Origin: Gammaproteobacteria bacterium
GTDB lineage: Bacteria; Pseudomonadota; Gammaproteobacteria; Pseudomonadales; Azotimanducaceae
Length of the DNA stretch: 64,000 bases
Assembly (NCBI GenBank): GCA_026706665.1
Contig: JAPOYI010000016.1
Span: 1 to 64,000, forward strand
Reading direction: 5' to 3'
In this document: positions 55,019 to 62,925 of the stretch, one piece after another
How the letters are laid out: each line of letters begins with the position of its first letter
Position numbering within the stretch: position 1 is the stretch's first letter
The notes under the pieces: model-generated
Seen by the model: the letters and a program-made list of their open reading frames with translations, nothing else
The model's database searches: none
What the model was told of the DNA's origin: nothing
Program-made: the position numbers and the translations under genes

Positions 55019-55417
55019 ATGGGTACCTTTACGGTTCCGATTCAAGTGGCCGATCCGGAAGGTCATCAATACGAGACCGTCGAGGCCATGGTCGACTCGG
55101 GGGCCACGTACACGGTCCTGCCGGCTTCGGTCCTCGAGCGACTGGGCGTGGTGCCGCACGGCGTTCGCTCCTTTGTCCTGGCCGACGGCAGCCGGGTTGA
55201 ACGGGGTTTCGGAAGAACCTGGATTCGGCTTGAGGGACAAGAAGAAATCTCACCGGTCGTGTTCTGGGATGAGGGCGCACAGCCGCTGCTCGGCGCCGTT
55301 ACCCTGGAGATCTTCAGCCTTGGTATTGATCCCGTGAACGGACGCCTCATTCCCGTGGACGCGTTCATGTTGTCCGGGACAATCAGTCGGGCTCGCGGCT
55401 CATCGCAGACCCGGTAA
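55019..55417 (+). CDS. Retropepsin-like aspartic protease (clan AA)
   Basis: 132 residues from the ATG at 55019 (AGGAG upstream; a TTG at 54998 is possible). The catalytic motif AMVDSGATYTVLP contains the Asp-Ser-Gly-Ala signature of single-lobe pepsin-like proteases, followed by FVLADGSRVERGFGRTWI and the hydrophobic LLGAVTLEIF that completes the flap-and-strand fold. Such proteins act as homodimers. No signal peptide. Its substrate is unknown and no obvious partner gene lies next to it. Confidence 0.75.
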   Translation: MGTFTVPIQVADPEGHQYETVEAMVDSGATYTVLPASVLERLGVVPHGVRSFVLADGSRVERGFGRTWIRLEGQEEISPVVFWDEGAQPLLGAVTLEIFSLGIDPVNGRLIPVDAFMLSGTISRARGSSQTR

Positions 55418-55470
55418 TTCTCGTCGCACAGGTCCGCCCTGACCCGTTGTGATTCGCTGCAAACCGCGCG

Positions 55471-57759
55471 ATGACAGCCGGAGCCGGCATGAATAGCGAC
55501 AGGACCAGCGTCGCCGGACACATGCAATTGTGGCTGTTCACGGCAACCATGTTCGTGGGTGCCGCGCTCCTGTTCTGGGTCCAGCCTCTCTTCACGAAGA
55601 TGGTCCTGCCGCTGCTCGGCGGTTCGCCGTCCGTCTGGAATACCGCCATGGTGTTTTTCCAGGCGGCGCTGCTTTGCGGATACGGCTACGCGCACCTGTT
55701 GACGCGTCACCTCAGTTCCCGCGGCCAATGTATCGCGCATTTCTGCGTGCTCGGCGTGGCGGCAATCGCCCTGCCGATCGGCATCGCCGAGGGCTGGCAA
55801 CCCCACCCGGACGCGACGCCGTCGGTGTGGCTCCTGGGCCTGCTCGTTCTCTCGATCGGCGCGCCGTTCTTCGCCGTCGCCACCACCGCGCCGCTCATTC
55901 AACGCTGGTTCTCCCGCACGGGCCACGCGCACGCATCGGATCCCTATTTCCTGTACGCGGCGAGCAACCTCGGCAGCGTCGCGGTCCTGCTGGCGTTCCC
56001 GTTCGTAATCGAACCGCTGGTCGGGACACGGGGCCAGGCGCTTGCGTGGACGTTCGGTTTCGCCATCCTGTCTGCCGGCATCGCAGGTTGCGGCGCCAGT
56101 ATGTGGGGCCGTTCTCGAGAGACACAGCCAACGGCGCCCGCGCGGGATGGTTCCCCGCCAGGCTGGCGGCACCGTGCCGGCTGGCTGGCATACAGCGCCG
56201 TGCCATCGGCCCTGCTGCTCGGCGTGACCGGCTACATCAGTACCGATATCGCCTCCGCGCCGCTGCTGTGGGTCGTCCCGCTGGCGCTGTACCTGCTCAG
56301 TTTCGTCAATGCCTTCGCGCGCCGCCCGCTCATTCCTTCCTGGCTTGCGGTTCGCTGCATGGCGTTCGGGCTCGTGATACTGGCAGCCCTGTTCCCCTGG
56401 CGAGAGCCCGCTAGCGTATTCCTGCCGCTGCATCTCGTTGTCTTCTTCTTCATCGCGACGGCCTGTCACGCCGTGCTGGCCGGGCGCCGCCCTGCAGCCC
56501 GGTTGCTGACCGAGTTCTACCTCTTCGTGGCCATCGGCGGACTCGTCGGGGGCGTGTTCGTGGCCCTCGTCGCACCGCTGGTGTTCGATGCGGTACTGGA
56601 GTACCCCCTGAGCCTCGTGCTGGCGGCGGCACTGCTGCCGAACCGGAAGGGGGCACTTGCACAGGGTTCCGCCTCCGCCGTAGACAGTGCACTTCGCGGT
56701 ATGGGCCGGAGAACCCTTTGGCTCGAACGCGATATCGTTCTCGCTGCACTCATTCTCGCCGTCCTGGTGGGAGGCAGATGGTTCACCGAATGGGCGGATC
56801 TGCCCTTGCCCTTCATCGTCGTCGCCGGTGTGCTCGGGGTCTTCGCGCTGTTCGTCCTGTCCCGCCAGGTTCGTCCGCTGGGGTTTGCGCTCTGTATCGC
56901 AGCCCTGTTGATTGGGGGACAGAAGGCGTGGCGCCACGACGACACGATCTGGAGCGGGCGCAGCTTCTTCGGCGTGTACCGCATCGTCGAATCGGAAGAC
57001 CCGCGGACGCGCAGCCTGATACACGGCACAACGAATCACGGCGGCCAGTGGATGAAGGACGACGGATCCATCGAGTCCGCCTACTACTATACTTCGGCAA
57101 GCCCGGTAGCTGCCGTCATCGCTGCGACGCAGGCCGCAATGGACCGCCAACGCACCGGATTGGTAGGCCTCGGGACCGGCGCGCTCGCCTACTACCGGCG
57201 TCCCGGGGACACCTGGCGGTACTTCGAGATCGACCCGCTGGTCGCATGGATGGCCGCGGAGAGCGGCTACTTCGACATGCTCTCCACGCGCGACCCATCG
57301 GCAGACATCGTGCTGGGCGACGCCCGCCTCACCCTGGCTCGGGAACCGGATGGGAGTTTCGATCTCCTGATCGTCGACGCCTTTTCCTCCGCCGCCATCC
57401 CCGTGCACCTGCTGACCGAGGAAGCGCTCGCAATGTACATGCGCAAGCTCAAGGACCGAGGCGTGCTGCTGCTGCACATCTCGAACCGCATGCTCAACCT
57501 GGAACCCGTCGTAGCGGGTATTGCCGGGGAACTGGGCCATACCGCGCTGCTGGGTCGCCATGACGAGCCTGGCGGCGATGCTGATCAGCCGAGCGCGCCG
57601 TCGCGTTGGGTGGCCATCGCGCGGGACGGCGAGACCCTCGAACAACTCTCGCTCGGCGAAGGCTGGTCACCACTGGATCCCGATACTCGCCGCGTCTGGC
57701 GCGACGACTTCTCGAACCTGGCGGGGGTGATCCAATGGCGCAAAAAGCTCGGAGATTGA
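55471..57759 (+). CDS. Membrane-fused spermidine synthase-like protein
   Basis: 762 residues with an N-terminal membrane domain of about a dozen helices (residues 20-470) and a C-terminal Rossmann-type methyltransferase fold resembling spermidine synthase (GLVGLGTGALAYYRRPGDTWRYFEIDPLV, ADIVLGDARLTLARE, FDLLIVDAFSSAAIPVHLLTEEA). It matches the bacterial fused-MFS/spermidine-synthase group, whose real activity is largely unknown. The Asp of the polyamine-binding motif reads DAFSS here, so genuine spermidine synthesis is not certain. The first ATG at 55471 is used; another at 55489 is in frame. Confidence 0.8.
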   Translation: MTAGAGMNSDRTSVAGHMQLWLFTATMFVGAALLFWVQPLFTKMVLPLLGGSPSVWNTAMVFFQAALLCGYGYAHLLTRHLSSRGQCIAHFCVLGVAAIALPIGIAEGWQPHPDATPSVWLLGLLVLSIGAPFFAVATTAPLIQRWFSRTGHAHASDPYFLYAASNLGSVAVLLAFPFVIEPLVGTRGQALAWTFGFAILSAGIAGCGASMWGRSRETQPTAPARDGSPPGWRHRAGWLAYSAVPSALLLGVTGYISTDIASAPLLWVVPLALYLLSFVNAFARRPLIPSWLAVRCMAFGLVILAALFPWREPASVFLPLHLVVFFFIATACHAVLAGRRPAARLLTEFYLFVAIGGLVGGVFVALVAPLVFDAVLEYPLSLVLAAALLPNRKGALAQGSASAVDSALRGMGRRTLWLERDIVLAALILAVLVGGRWFTEWADLPLPFIVVAGVLGVFALFVLSRQVRPLGFALCIAALLIGGQKAWRHDDTIWSGRSFFGVYRIVESEDPRTRSLIHGTTNHGGQWMKDDGSIESAYYYTSASPVAAVIAATQAAMDRQRTGLVGLGTGALAYYRRPGDTWRYFEIDPLVAWMAAESGYFDMLSTRDPSADIVLGDARLTLAREPDGSFDLLIVDAFSSAAIPVHLLTEEALAMYMRKLKDRGVLLLHISNRMLNLEPVVAGIAGELGHTALLGRHDEPGGDADQPSAPSRWVAIARDGETLEQLSLGEGWSPLDPDTRRVWRDDFSNLAGVIQWRKKLGD

Positions 57760-57871
57760 CGGATGTTGATGTCAAGGGATGCTGATGTCGCCGATGTCGC
57801 CATCCCCCAGACCATTCGCATAACATCCGTTGTTCCTCCCATGCAATCTTCCTTAACGCACAGGACGCGCC

Positions 57872-58624
57872 ATGTACAACACCGTCAAGCAGAAGCTCGC
57901 GAACGGCGAACAGGTGATCGGCGGCACCATCGACACGCCGGACCCCGATATCTACCGCGCCATGGCGCGCGCCGGCTTCGACTTCATCTGGATCGAGATG
58001 CAGCACAGCCCCCTCACCTACCAGGAGGTCGCGCGGATGATCTGGGCGGGGCGCGACCTGCCGGCCATACCGTTCATACGCGTGCCCGACGCCACCGAGG
58101 GCGATGTCCAGAAAGCGACCGACATCGGCGCGCTGGGCGTCATCGTGCCCATGGTGGTGGAACCGGAGAAAGTCGAGGCCGCCGTCCGGTTCGCCAAGTA
58201 TCCCCCGGTTGGCGCACGCAGCCTCGGGGGCGGCCAATACGGGGAACTCTGGGGTAGCAACTACCGCCAGACCGCCAACGACAACGTCATGGTGGTCGGG
58301 ATGATCGAGTCGCCAGCCGGCGTGGAGAACGTCGAACGCATCGCCGCCGTCTCCGGCGTCGACGTCATCTTTACCGCCGCGACGGATCTCTTCAGCTTCT
58401 CGGGATTCGCGCAAGGGTCGCCGGAATACGAAGCCATGGTGACACGAATCAAGGATGCCACACTGGGGGCGGGCCTTGGTCTCGGCGGCCCCGTGCAATG
58501 GCGGAACCGGGAGGGTTTCAACTTCTTCCAGGCGCCGACGGCCACCGTGCTCGTCGGTCGCGGGGCTCGGGACCTCTTGAACGAGACCGAAATCCTCGCC
58601 CCGATAGAGGGCTCAGAGCGTTAG
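57872..58624 (+). CDS. HpcH/HpaI family aldolase (2-oxo acid aldolase)
   Basis: 250 residues with the class II pyruvate aldolase layout: DFIWIEMQHSPLTYQEV near the N-terminus (His/Glu pair), VIVPMVVEPEKVEAAVRFAKYPPVGARSLGGG in the middle, VVGMIESPAGVEN (Glu metal ligand) and FTAATDLFSFSG (Asp). These bind Mg/Mn and cleave 2-keto-3-deoxy acids to pyruvate. Physiological substrate unknown. It is downstream of the spermidine-synthase-like gene and runs convergently towards a strong minus-strand terminator. Confidence 0.85.
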   Translation: MYNTVKQKLANGEQVIGGTIDTPDPDIYRAMARAGFDFIWIEMQHSPLTYQEVARMIWAGRDLPAIPFIRVPDATEGDVQKATDIGALGVIVPMVVEPEKVEAAVRFAKYPPVGARSLGGGQYGELWGSNYRQTANDNVMVVGMIESPAGVENVERIAAVSGVDVIFTAATDLFSFSGFAQGSPEYEAMVTRIKDATLGAGLGLGGPVQWRNREGFNFFQAPTATVLVGRGARDLLNETEILAPIEGSER

Positions 58625-58637
58625 AGGAGTCTGCCGC

Positions 58638-58679
58638 AAAAAAATCGCCGGTGGAGCCCATTTCGACTCCACCGGCGAT
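58638..58679 (-). terminator. Strong rho-independent terminator (minus strand)
   Basis: A 13-bp perfect stem (ATCGCCGGTGGAG / CTCCACCGGCGAT) with a 10-base loop at 58644-58679. Read on the minus strand it is followed by a run of seven T's (58638-58644). It lies downstream of the minus-strand lipoprotein and receptor genes. Confidence 0.85.
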
Positions 58680-58685
58680 GTCCAA

Positions 58686-58743
58686 TCGAACTCAGCATGA
58701 ACGGGAAATCACGGTCGAAGACGTTCCGACCCCGCGCGGATCA
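58686..58743 (-). pseudogene. Fragment of a second TonB-dependent receptor 3' end
   Basis: About 58 bp is nearly identical to 59319-59378 inside the large receptor gene (LIRAGGRNIFDRDFPFML region), with a 2-bp deletion that breaks the frame. On the coding strand it would have read LIRAG...RNVFDRDFPFML. It sits directly next to a terminator that also has a partial copy beside the intact receptor gene. Confidence 0.65.
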
Positions 58744-59124
58744 GTTCTTTCGGGGTGTCCTCGGCAGTAGTTCCTTTCGTTCCGCTTGCCTGCCGGCCAG
58801 ATAGTCCCCGAACGTCTCGATGCCAAGCTCGGCTGCGGCCCTCCGCGCTTCGCCCGCAACACAACGGTCCCACTCCCGACGCCCGAAGTGCGGCGGCGCG
58901 GCACCGCAGACTTTCTCGTAGTCGACCAAGATTTGGTGGTAACGCTGTCGCTCGGCCTCGGTGGCGGCCGTAAGCGCCGGGAAGAGCACATCGAACTGAT
59001 AATGCCGGACCGAATCGCTAATCTGCTTGACGGACTGTTCGAACTCTTCGACCGTCGTGGGGTGGGGTATCAGGATGCCGCAACCCGCAACTGCCGCGAG
59101 TGCTGCAAGAGGTACGACCCTCAC
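58741..59124 (-). CDS. Small lipoprotein of unknown function
   Basis: 127 residues with a short signal peptide and a lipobox VAGC (Cys15). The mature part is helical and charged (EEFEQSVKQISDSVRHYQFD, TAATEAERQRYHQILVDYEKVCG), with two further cysteines in VCGAAPP and DRCVAGE that could form a disulfide. I do not recognise a family. It lies between the receptor gene and a duplicated receptor fragment, and probably depends on transcription from upstream. Real coding is supported by the coherent leader and codon character. Confidence 0.65.
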   Translation of the reverse strand: MRVVPLAALAAVAGCGILIPHPTTVEEFEQSVKQISDSVRHYQFDVLFPALTAATEAERQRYHQILVDYEKVCGAAPPHFGRREWDRCVAGEARRAAAELGIETFGDYLAGRQAERKELLPRTPRKN

Positions 59125-59167
59125 GGCTCAAGAACTCTCGACATGGGCAATTCTTGAGCACTGACTT

Positions 59168-59194
59168 CCGGAGGAGTCCGTCCGACTCCACCGG
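59168..59194 (-). terminator. Degenerate terminator-like hairpin after the TonB receptor gene
   Basis: CCGG-A-GGAGTC / GACTCC-A-CCGG pair around a five-base loop, so a hairpin is clear, but no T run follows on the minus strand. Its right half shares the string cgactccaccggcgatg with the strong terminator at 58644-58679, so it appears to be a related copy. Confidence 0.4.
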
Positions 59195-59229
59195 CGATGA
59201 CCAATCTTCCCAGACCGCGCGCGAAGTAG

Positions 59230-61980
59230 CTATCCGCCGCCGCCGAGGGAGTATTTGAACTCCAGGAACAGCACCCGCTTGCGGAGGCTGACCCGACGGG
59301 AATCGTACGGCCTGCGGCTCGAACTCAGCATGAACGGGAAGTCGCGGTCGAAGATGTTCCGCCCGCCCGCGCGGATCAACAGGCCGTTGTCCATCTCGTA
59401 TGCGGCCGTCAGGTCCACGGTCGTGTACGAGGCCACCGGTTCGGTAGGAAGCGGGGTGAAAGCGTTCTCGAAATCGTTGTTGATGTACCCCGGCCGATGG
59501 CGGATCCAAAGGTCCGCCGTGGTCCGTCCCGAGATCAGGCTGACGTTGGCATCCAGCTTGTACTTGTCGACACCGATGGATTCCCCGAAGAAGGAGAACT
59601 CATCGCCGCCGGGCACCGCCTGGTCGAACATATCGAGCACGCGGTGGTAGACCACCCGAGGCCGGATCGTGCCCAAGGGAGTATTCATACGATAGGACAC
59701 CTCGAGGTCCAGCCTCTCATCCGCGCGGCGCGAGATGTTCACGGGCCGGCTGATGGACTCGAGCAGGTTTCCTGCGTCGTCGCGCACGAAGAAATCGGGC
59801 AGGTTGCCGTACACCTCCACCGGCAGCAACCCTCGCAACTGCGAGCTTGTCGCGATCTTGTTTTCGAAGTCGATGCTCGACCAGGCCGTCCGGATTCGCA
59901 GCCCTTCGATGCCGCTCGGGTTCCACTCCACGCCGAGCGTCCAGTTGGTCGAGGACTCGGGCAGCAAGTCCGGATTCGGACCGAAGCTCAACGTGCCAAA
60001 GACAAAGTTCGGGGTCGCGAGCGGATCGTAGATGAACGTCTGCTCGATCCTGCGATTGGTCCCGCCGAACAGGTTGGTCACCGTCGGCGTTGCGAACGCC
60101 TGGGAACGCGAACCGCGCACGATCACCGTTTCCGACGGATGCCAGGCGACCCCTACCCTCGTCACGGTGTTGGAGAACTCCGCCTGGACGAGGATCGGAT
60201 TCCCGGCGGCATCGTTTTCGATCGAGCCTTCCACATTGTAGGTGTCACGCCTGGACTGGACGGACAGCACGAGACGTTCCATCAGGGGGCGGCTGTTGCC
60301 TTCCCCCACCAGGGGCAGCGTGCCTTCGAAGTAATACGCCGTAAGTTCAACTGTCGGGCGGTCTGTTCCTATGTAGCTCTCGTTGAAGTCGTCGCCCGGC
60401 GTTTCGATCCACTCGGTGCGCCTTTCGGTGCCGACGACGAAACCGACCTGGCCGCCCGGGAGCTTCCAGAGTTCCCCGGTCAGCCTGGGGTCGACAATGC
60501 GTGTATGCGTATCGTCGAGGTCGTTCGCGTAGCTGCGGTAGAACTCCGAAATGGTCGCGTTCTGTCCGGTGCCGTCGCCGAACAGGTTGAGCGCAACCGA
60601 CGGGTCCGGACTTGCGATCAACTCCGTCAGGCGTTGAAACCGCGCCGGGTCGTCCACGCGCGTCGACGGCGGCGCGAACATGAACTGATCGCCCTCCGAC
60701 GATGACTCCGACTTCGTGTAGTCGACTTCCACGCGCAGGTTGTCGTTGAAAGCGTAGGTCGCGCTCAGGACGTAGCGCAGGGCACTCTGCAGATCCCTCT
60801 GCTCCACCTGCGGCAGCAGGCCCAGCTCCGTTTCGGTATCCGCGTAGTAACCGACGTAGACGTCGTGGCCAAAGTTATTGAAGGCATTGCTCGCGGGAAC
60901 CCGGATCGAACTGAAGCCGAACGTTGACACGGCGGACGTGGTCTCCGTATCGGACATGAGCAGGTCCGCGCGAAACTGGAGCTGGTCCCGCGCACCGAAA
61001 TTCTGTAGCAGGCTTGCCGTGACGGACTGATTGTCCCGCGCGGGGTGGACCTCCTCGCGTATGACATCCAGGTAGTCGGAACGCTGGGGCGCGACGAAAT
61101 CTCCAGGCTGGGCATTGCGGCCGTCGTTGCCCGGCGGCAGGATGAGCGAGGCCGGGCCCCACCGCGAGAGCGCCACGGTGCCGGATCTCGCGAACCCCGT
61201 GCCGACGAAGTTGTATCTCTGGTCCCCTCCGTAACGAGCGCTGTAGTCGTTCGTGGTATAGCCGGTCGCGGCGGACTTCACCGGATCGGACTGATGCATC
61301 GTGAAGATCACCGAAGCGTTGCCACTGCCCCAGCCGATACCGCCGTACAGGTTTCCCGACTGCGCATCACCACCGGTACTGCTGTCCTCGATCTTGGCGC
61401 CGAAGCTCAAACCCGTGAAGTCGCGCCTGGTGATGATGTTTATCACCCCCGCCACGGCGTCGGACCCGTAGACGGCCGAGCCCCCGTCAAGCGAGATTTC
61501 CACCCGCTCGATAGCCCCGGCGGGAATGTCGTTGAGGTTGGCCGCCAGTTGTTGCGCGTTGCTCGCGATACCTGCCAGCCGCTTTCCGTTCAGCAGCACC
61601 AGCGTGTTCTTGGAGCCGAAGCCGCGAAGGTTCGCAGTGGCCGCTCCGAGGCCCAGGGCGCCCAGATTCTCGTCGAGGAGATCACTGCCGAAAAGGAGGC
61701 TGTTCGAGCTGTTGATAGTGGAGAAGTTCTGTGGAAGCGAGCGGATCACGTCCTCGACGGTGGTCAAACCCTGCCTGGCGATGTCGTCCGCCGTGATCAC
61801 GTCCACCCTGGCGGTGGGATCGCCGCCTTCGAGCCGCGTCCCGGTGACGATGACTTCCTCGACGACCTCTTCGGCGGCATCGTCCCCGTCCTCCGCCTCC
61901 TGCGCTGTTACCGTGGCCGCAGATAGCGCCAGGGCCACCAGGACCATCACAATTCGATCTCGCTCGCGATCTTCCTTCAT
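59230..61980 (-). CDS. Large TonB-dependent receptor
   Basis: 916 residues from the ATG at 61980 (GGGAGGG 9 nt upstream). It has a signal peptide (IVMVLVALALSAATVTAQ), an acidic linker, a TonB-box-like EEVIVTGTRL, a plug (LTTVEDVIRSLPQNFSTINSSNS...NTLVLLNGKRLAG, AIERVEISLDGGSAVYGSDAVAGVINIITRR) and a large barrel. The extended plug with SLPQNFSTIN resembles receptors for large or complex ligands rather than B12 or simple siderophores. The ligand is unknown. Divergent from the response regulator gene across about 252 bp. Confidence 0.88.
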   Translation of the reverse strand: MKEDRERDRIVMVLVALALSAATVTAQEAEDGDDAAEEVVEEVIVTGTRLEGGDPTARVDVITADDIARQGLTTVEDVIRSLPQNFSTINSSNSLLFGSDLLDENLGALGLGAATANLRGFGSKNTLVLLNGKRLAGIASNAQQLAANLNDIPAGAIERVEISLDGGSAVYGSDAVAGVINIITRRDFTGLSFGAKIEDSSTGGDAQSGNLYGGIGWGSGNASVIFTMHQSDPVKSAATGYTTNDYSARYGGDQRYNFVGTGFARSGTVALSRWGPASLILPPGNDGRNAQPGDFVAPQRSDYLDVIREEVHPARDNQSVTASLLQNFGARDQLQFRADLLMSDTETTSAVSTFGFSSIRVPASNAFNNFGHDVYVGYYADTETELGLLPQVEQRDLQSALRYVLSATYAFNDNLRVEVDYTKSESSSEGDQFMFAPPSTRVDDPARFQRLTELIASPDPSVALNLFGDGTGQNATISEFYRSYANDLDDTHTRIVDPRLTGELWKLPGGQVGFVVGTERRTEWIETPGDDFNESYIGTDRPTVELTAYYFEGTLPLVGEGNSRPLMERLVLSVQSRRDTYNVEGSIENDAAGNPILVQAEFSNTVTRVGVAWHPSETVIVRGSRSQAFATPTVTNLFGGTNRRIEQTFIYDPLATPNFVFGTLSFGPNPDLLPESSTNWTLGVEWNPSGIEGLRIRTAWSSIDFENKIATSSQLRGLLPVEVYGNLPDFFVRDDAGNLLESISRPVNISRRADERLDLEVSYRMNTPLGTIRPRVVYHRVLDMFDQAVPGGDEFSFFGESIGVDKYKLDANVSLISGRTTADLWIRHRPGYINNDFENAFTPLPTEPVASYTTVDLTAAYEMDNGLLIRAGGRNIFDRDFPFMLSSSRRPYDSRRVSLRKRVLFLEFKYSLGGGG

Positions 61981-62232
61981 CTCGATCATCCCTCCCTGAA
62001 AGAGCTCCCTCGTGGCATTCGGGAAGGGTGTTCCGGCCTCACCCAGGTTGGGGTAGAGCCCCCCTCCGCCGCCACGCGAACGTTGGTCCGCAATCCTTAC
62101 CGGAATATTACCAAAACCTTGCAAGGATCGACGCCAGGCGACGCCGGCAAGTCAGCTTTCGGTAAGATATCCCCCATAACGTGGTGGCAGCGAAACTGCC
62201 GGAATTCCCTGCGAGATGAGCCTCCTGCGCCC

Positions 62233-62925
62233 GTGAAAATCCTGCTCGTTGAAGACGATCCCAGCCTCGCCGAGGCGATACGGCGCCTTTTGCAGAAGGA
62301 AGGCCATGTCGTTGACGTTGCCGAGTCGCTGGGCATGGCCAAGGCGGCCATCACCGGCAGTCCCTACGCCGTGGTTCTGCTCGACCGGATGCTCCCGGAC
62401 GGAGAAGGCACCCGGCTCATTTTCCACGCCCGCGACCACGGCGTGCACACCAGGTTCCTCATACTGTCGGCGCTCGGCGATATCCACGAGCGCGTCGAGG
62501 GCCTGGACATCGGGGCGGACGACTACATCGTCAAGCCCTTCGAACCCGACGAACTGTGCGCGCGGATTCGCGCCGTCGCGCGGCGGCCGGTGACCGACAC
62601 CGCGCGGACGGTGAGCCTCGGCAACCTGCGCATGGACGGCGCCACGGGAGACCTCGTGACCGTTGCGAACGGCGCCGAGGACGGAGAGCCCGTGCTGCTG
62701 CCGCGCCGGGAGATGACGCTGCTCCAGAAGCTCATGGACCGGGCCGGCCGGGTGGTCACCCGCGACGCGCTGGAGACCGCGATGTACGGCTACGACGACG
62801 TGATCCAGTCCAACACCCTCGAGTCCCATGTCTCGCGGCTGCGGCGGCACCTGGCGGAAACCGACGCCGGAGTCGCAATCCATACCATCCGCGGTGTCGG
62901 CTACATGCTCAAGGACGAAGCATGA
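62233..62925 (+). CDS. Two-component response regulator, OmpR family
   Basis: 230 residues from a GTG at 62233. The receiver domain starts KILLVEDDPSLAEAI, with the phosphoacceptor Asp51 (VLLDRMLPDGEG) and the conserved lysine in IVKPFEPDEL (Lys101). A winged-helix DNA-binding domain follows (LPRREMTLLQKLMDRAGRVVTRDALE...NTLESHVSRLRRHL). The stop overlaps the start of the sensor kinase (ATGA). Given its divergent position next to the receptor gene, it may control that receptor, but no binding site was identified. Confidence 0.9.
   Translation: MKILLVEDDPSLAEAIRRLLQKEGHVVDVAESLGMAKAAITGSPYAVVLLDRMLPDGEGTRLIFHARDHGVHTRFLILSALGDIHERVEGLDIGADDYIVKPFEPDELCARIRAVARRPVTDTARTVSLGNLRMDGATGDLVTVANGAEDGEPVLLPRREMTLLQKLMDRAGRVVTRDALETAMYGYDDVIQSNTLESHVSRLRRHLAETDAGVAIHTIRGVGYMLKDEA

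Noticed and set aside
55066-57645. Long minus-strand frame of 859 codons opposite the spermidine-synthase-like gene
   Set aside because: The translation is rich in R, G, H and E with no domain, and the opposite strand has a convincing protein; this is a shadow of high-G+C coding.
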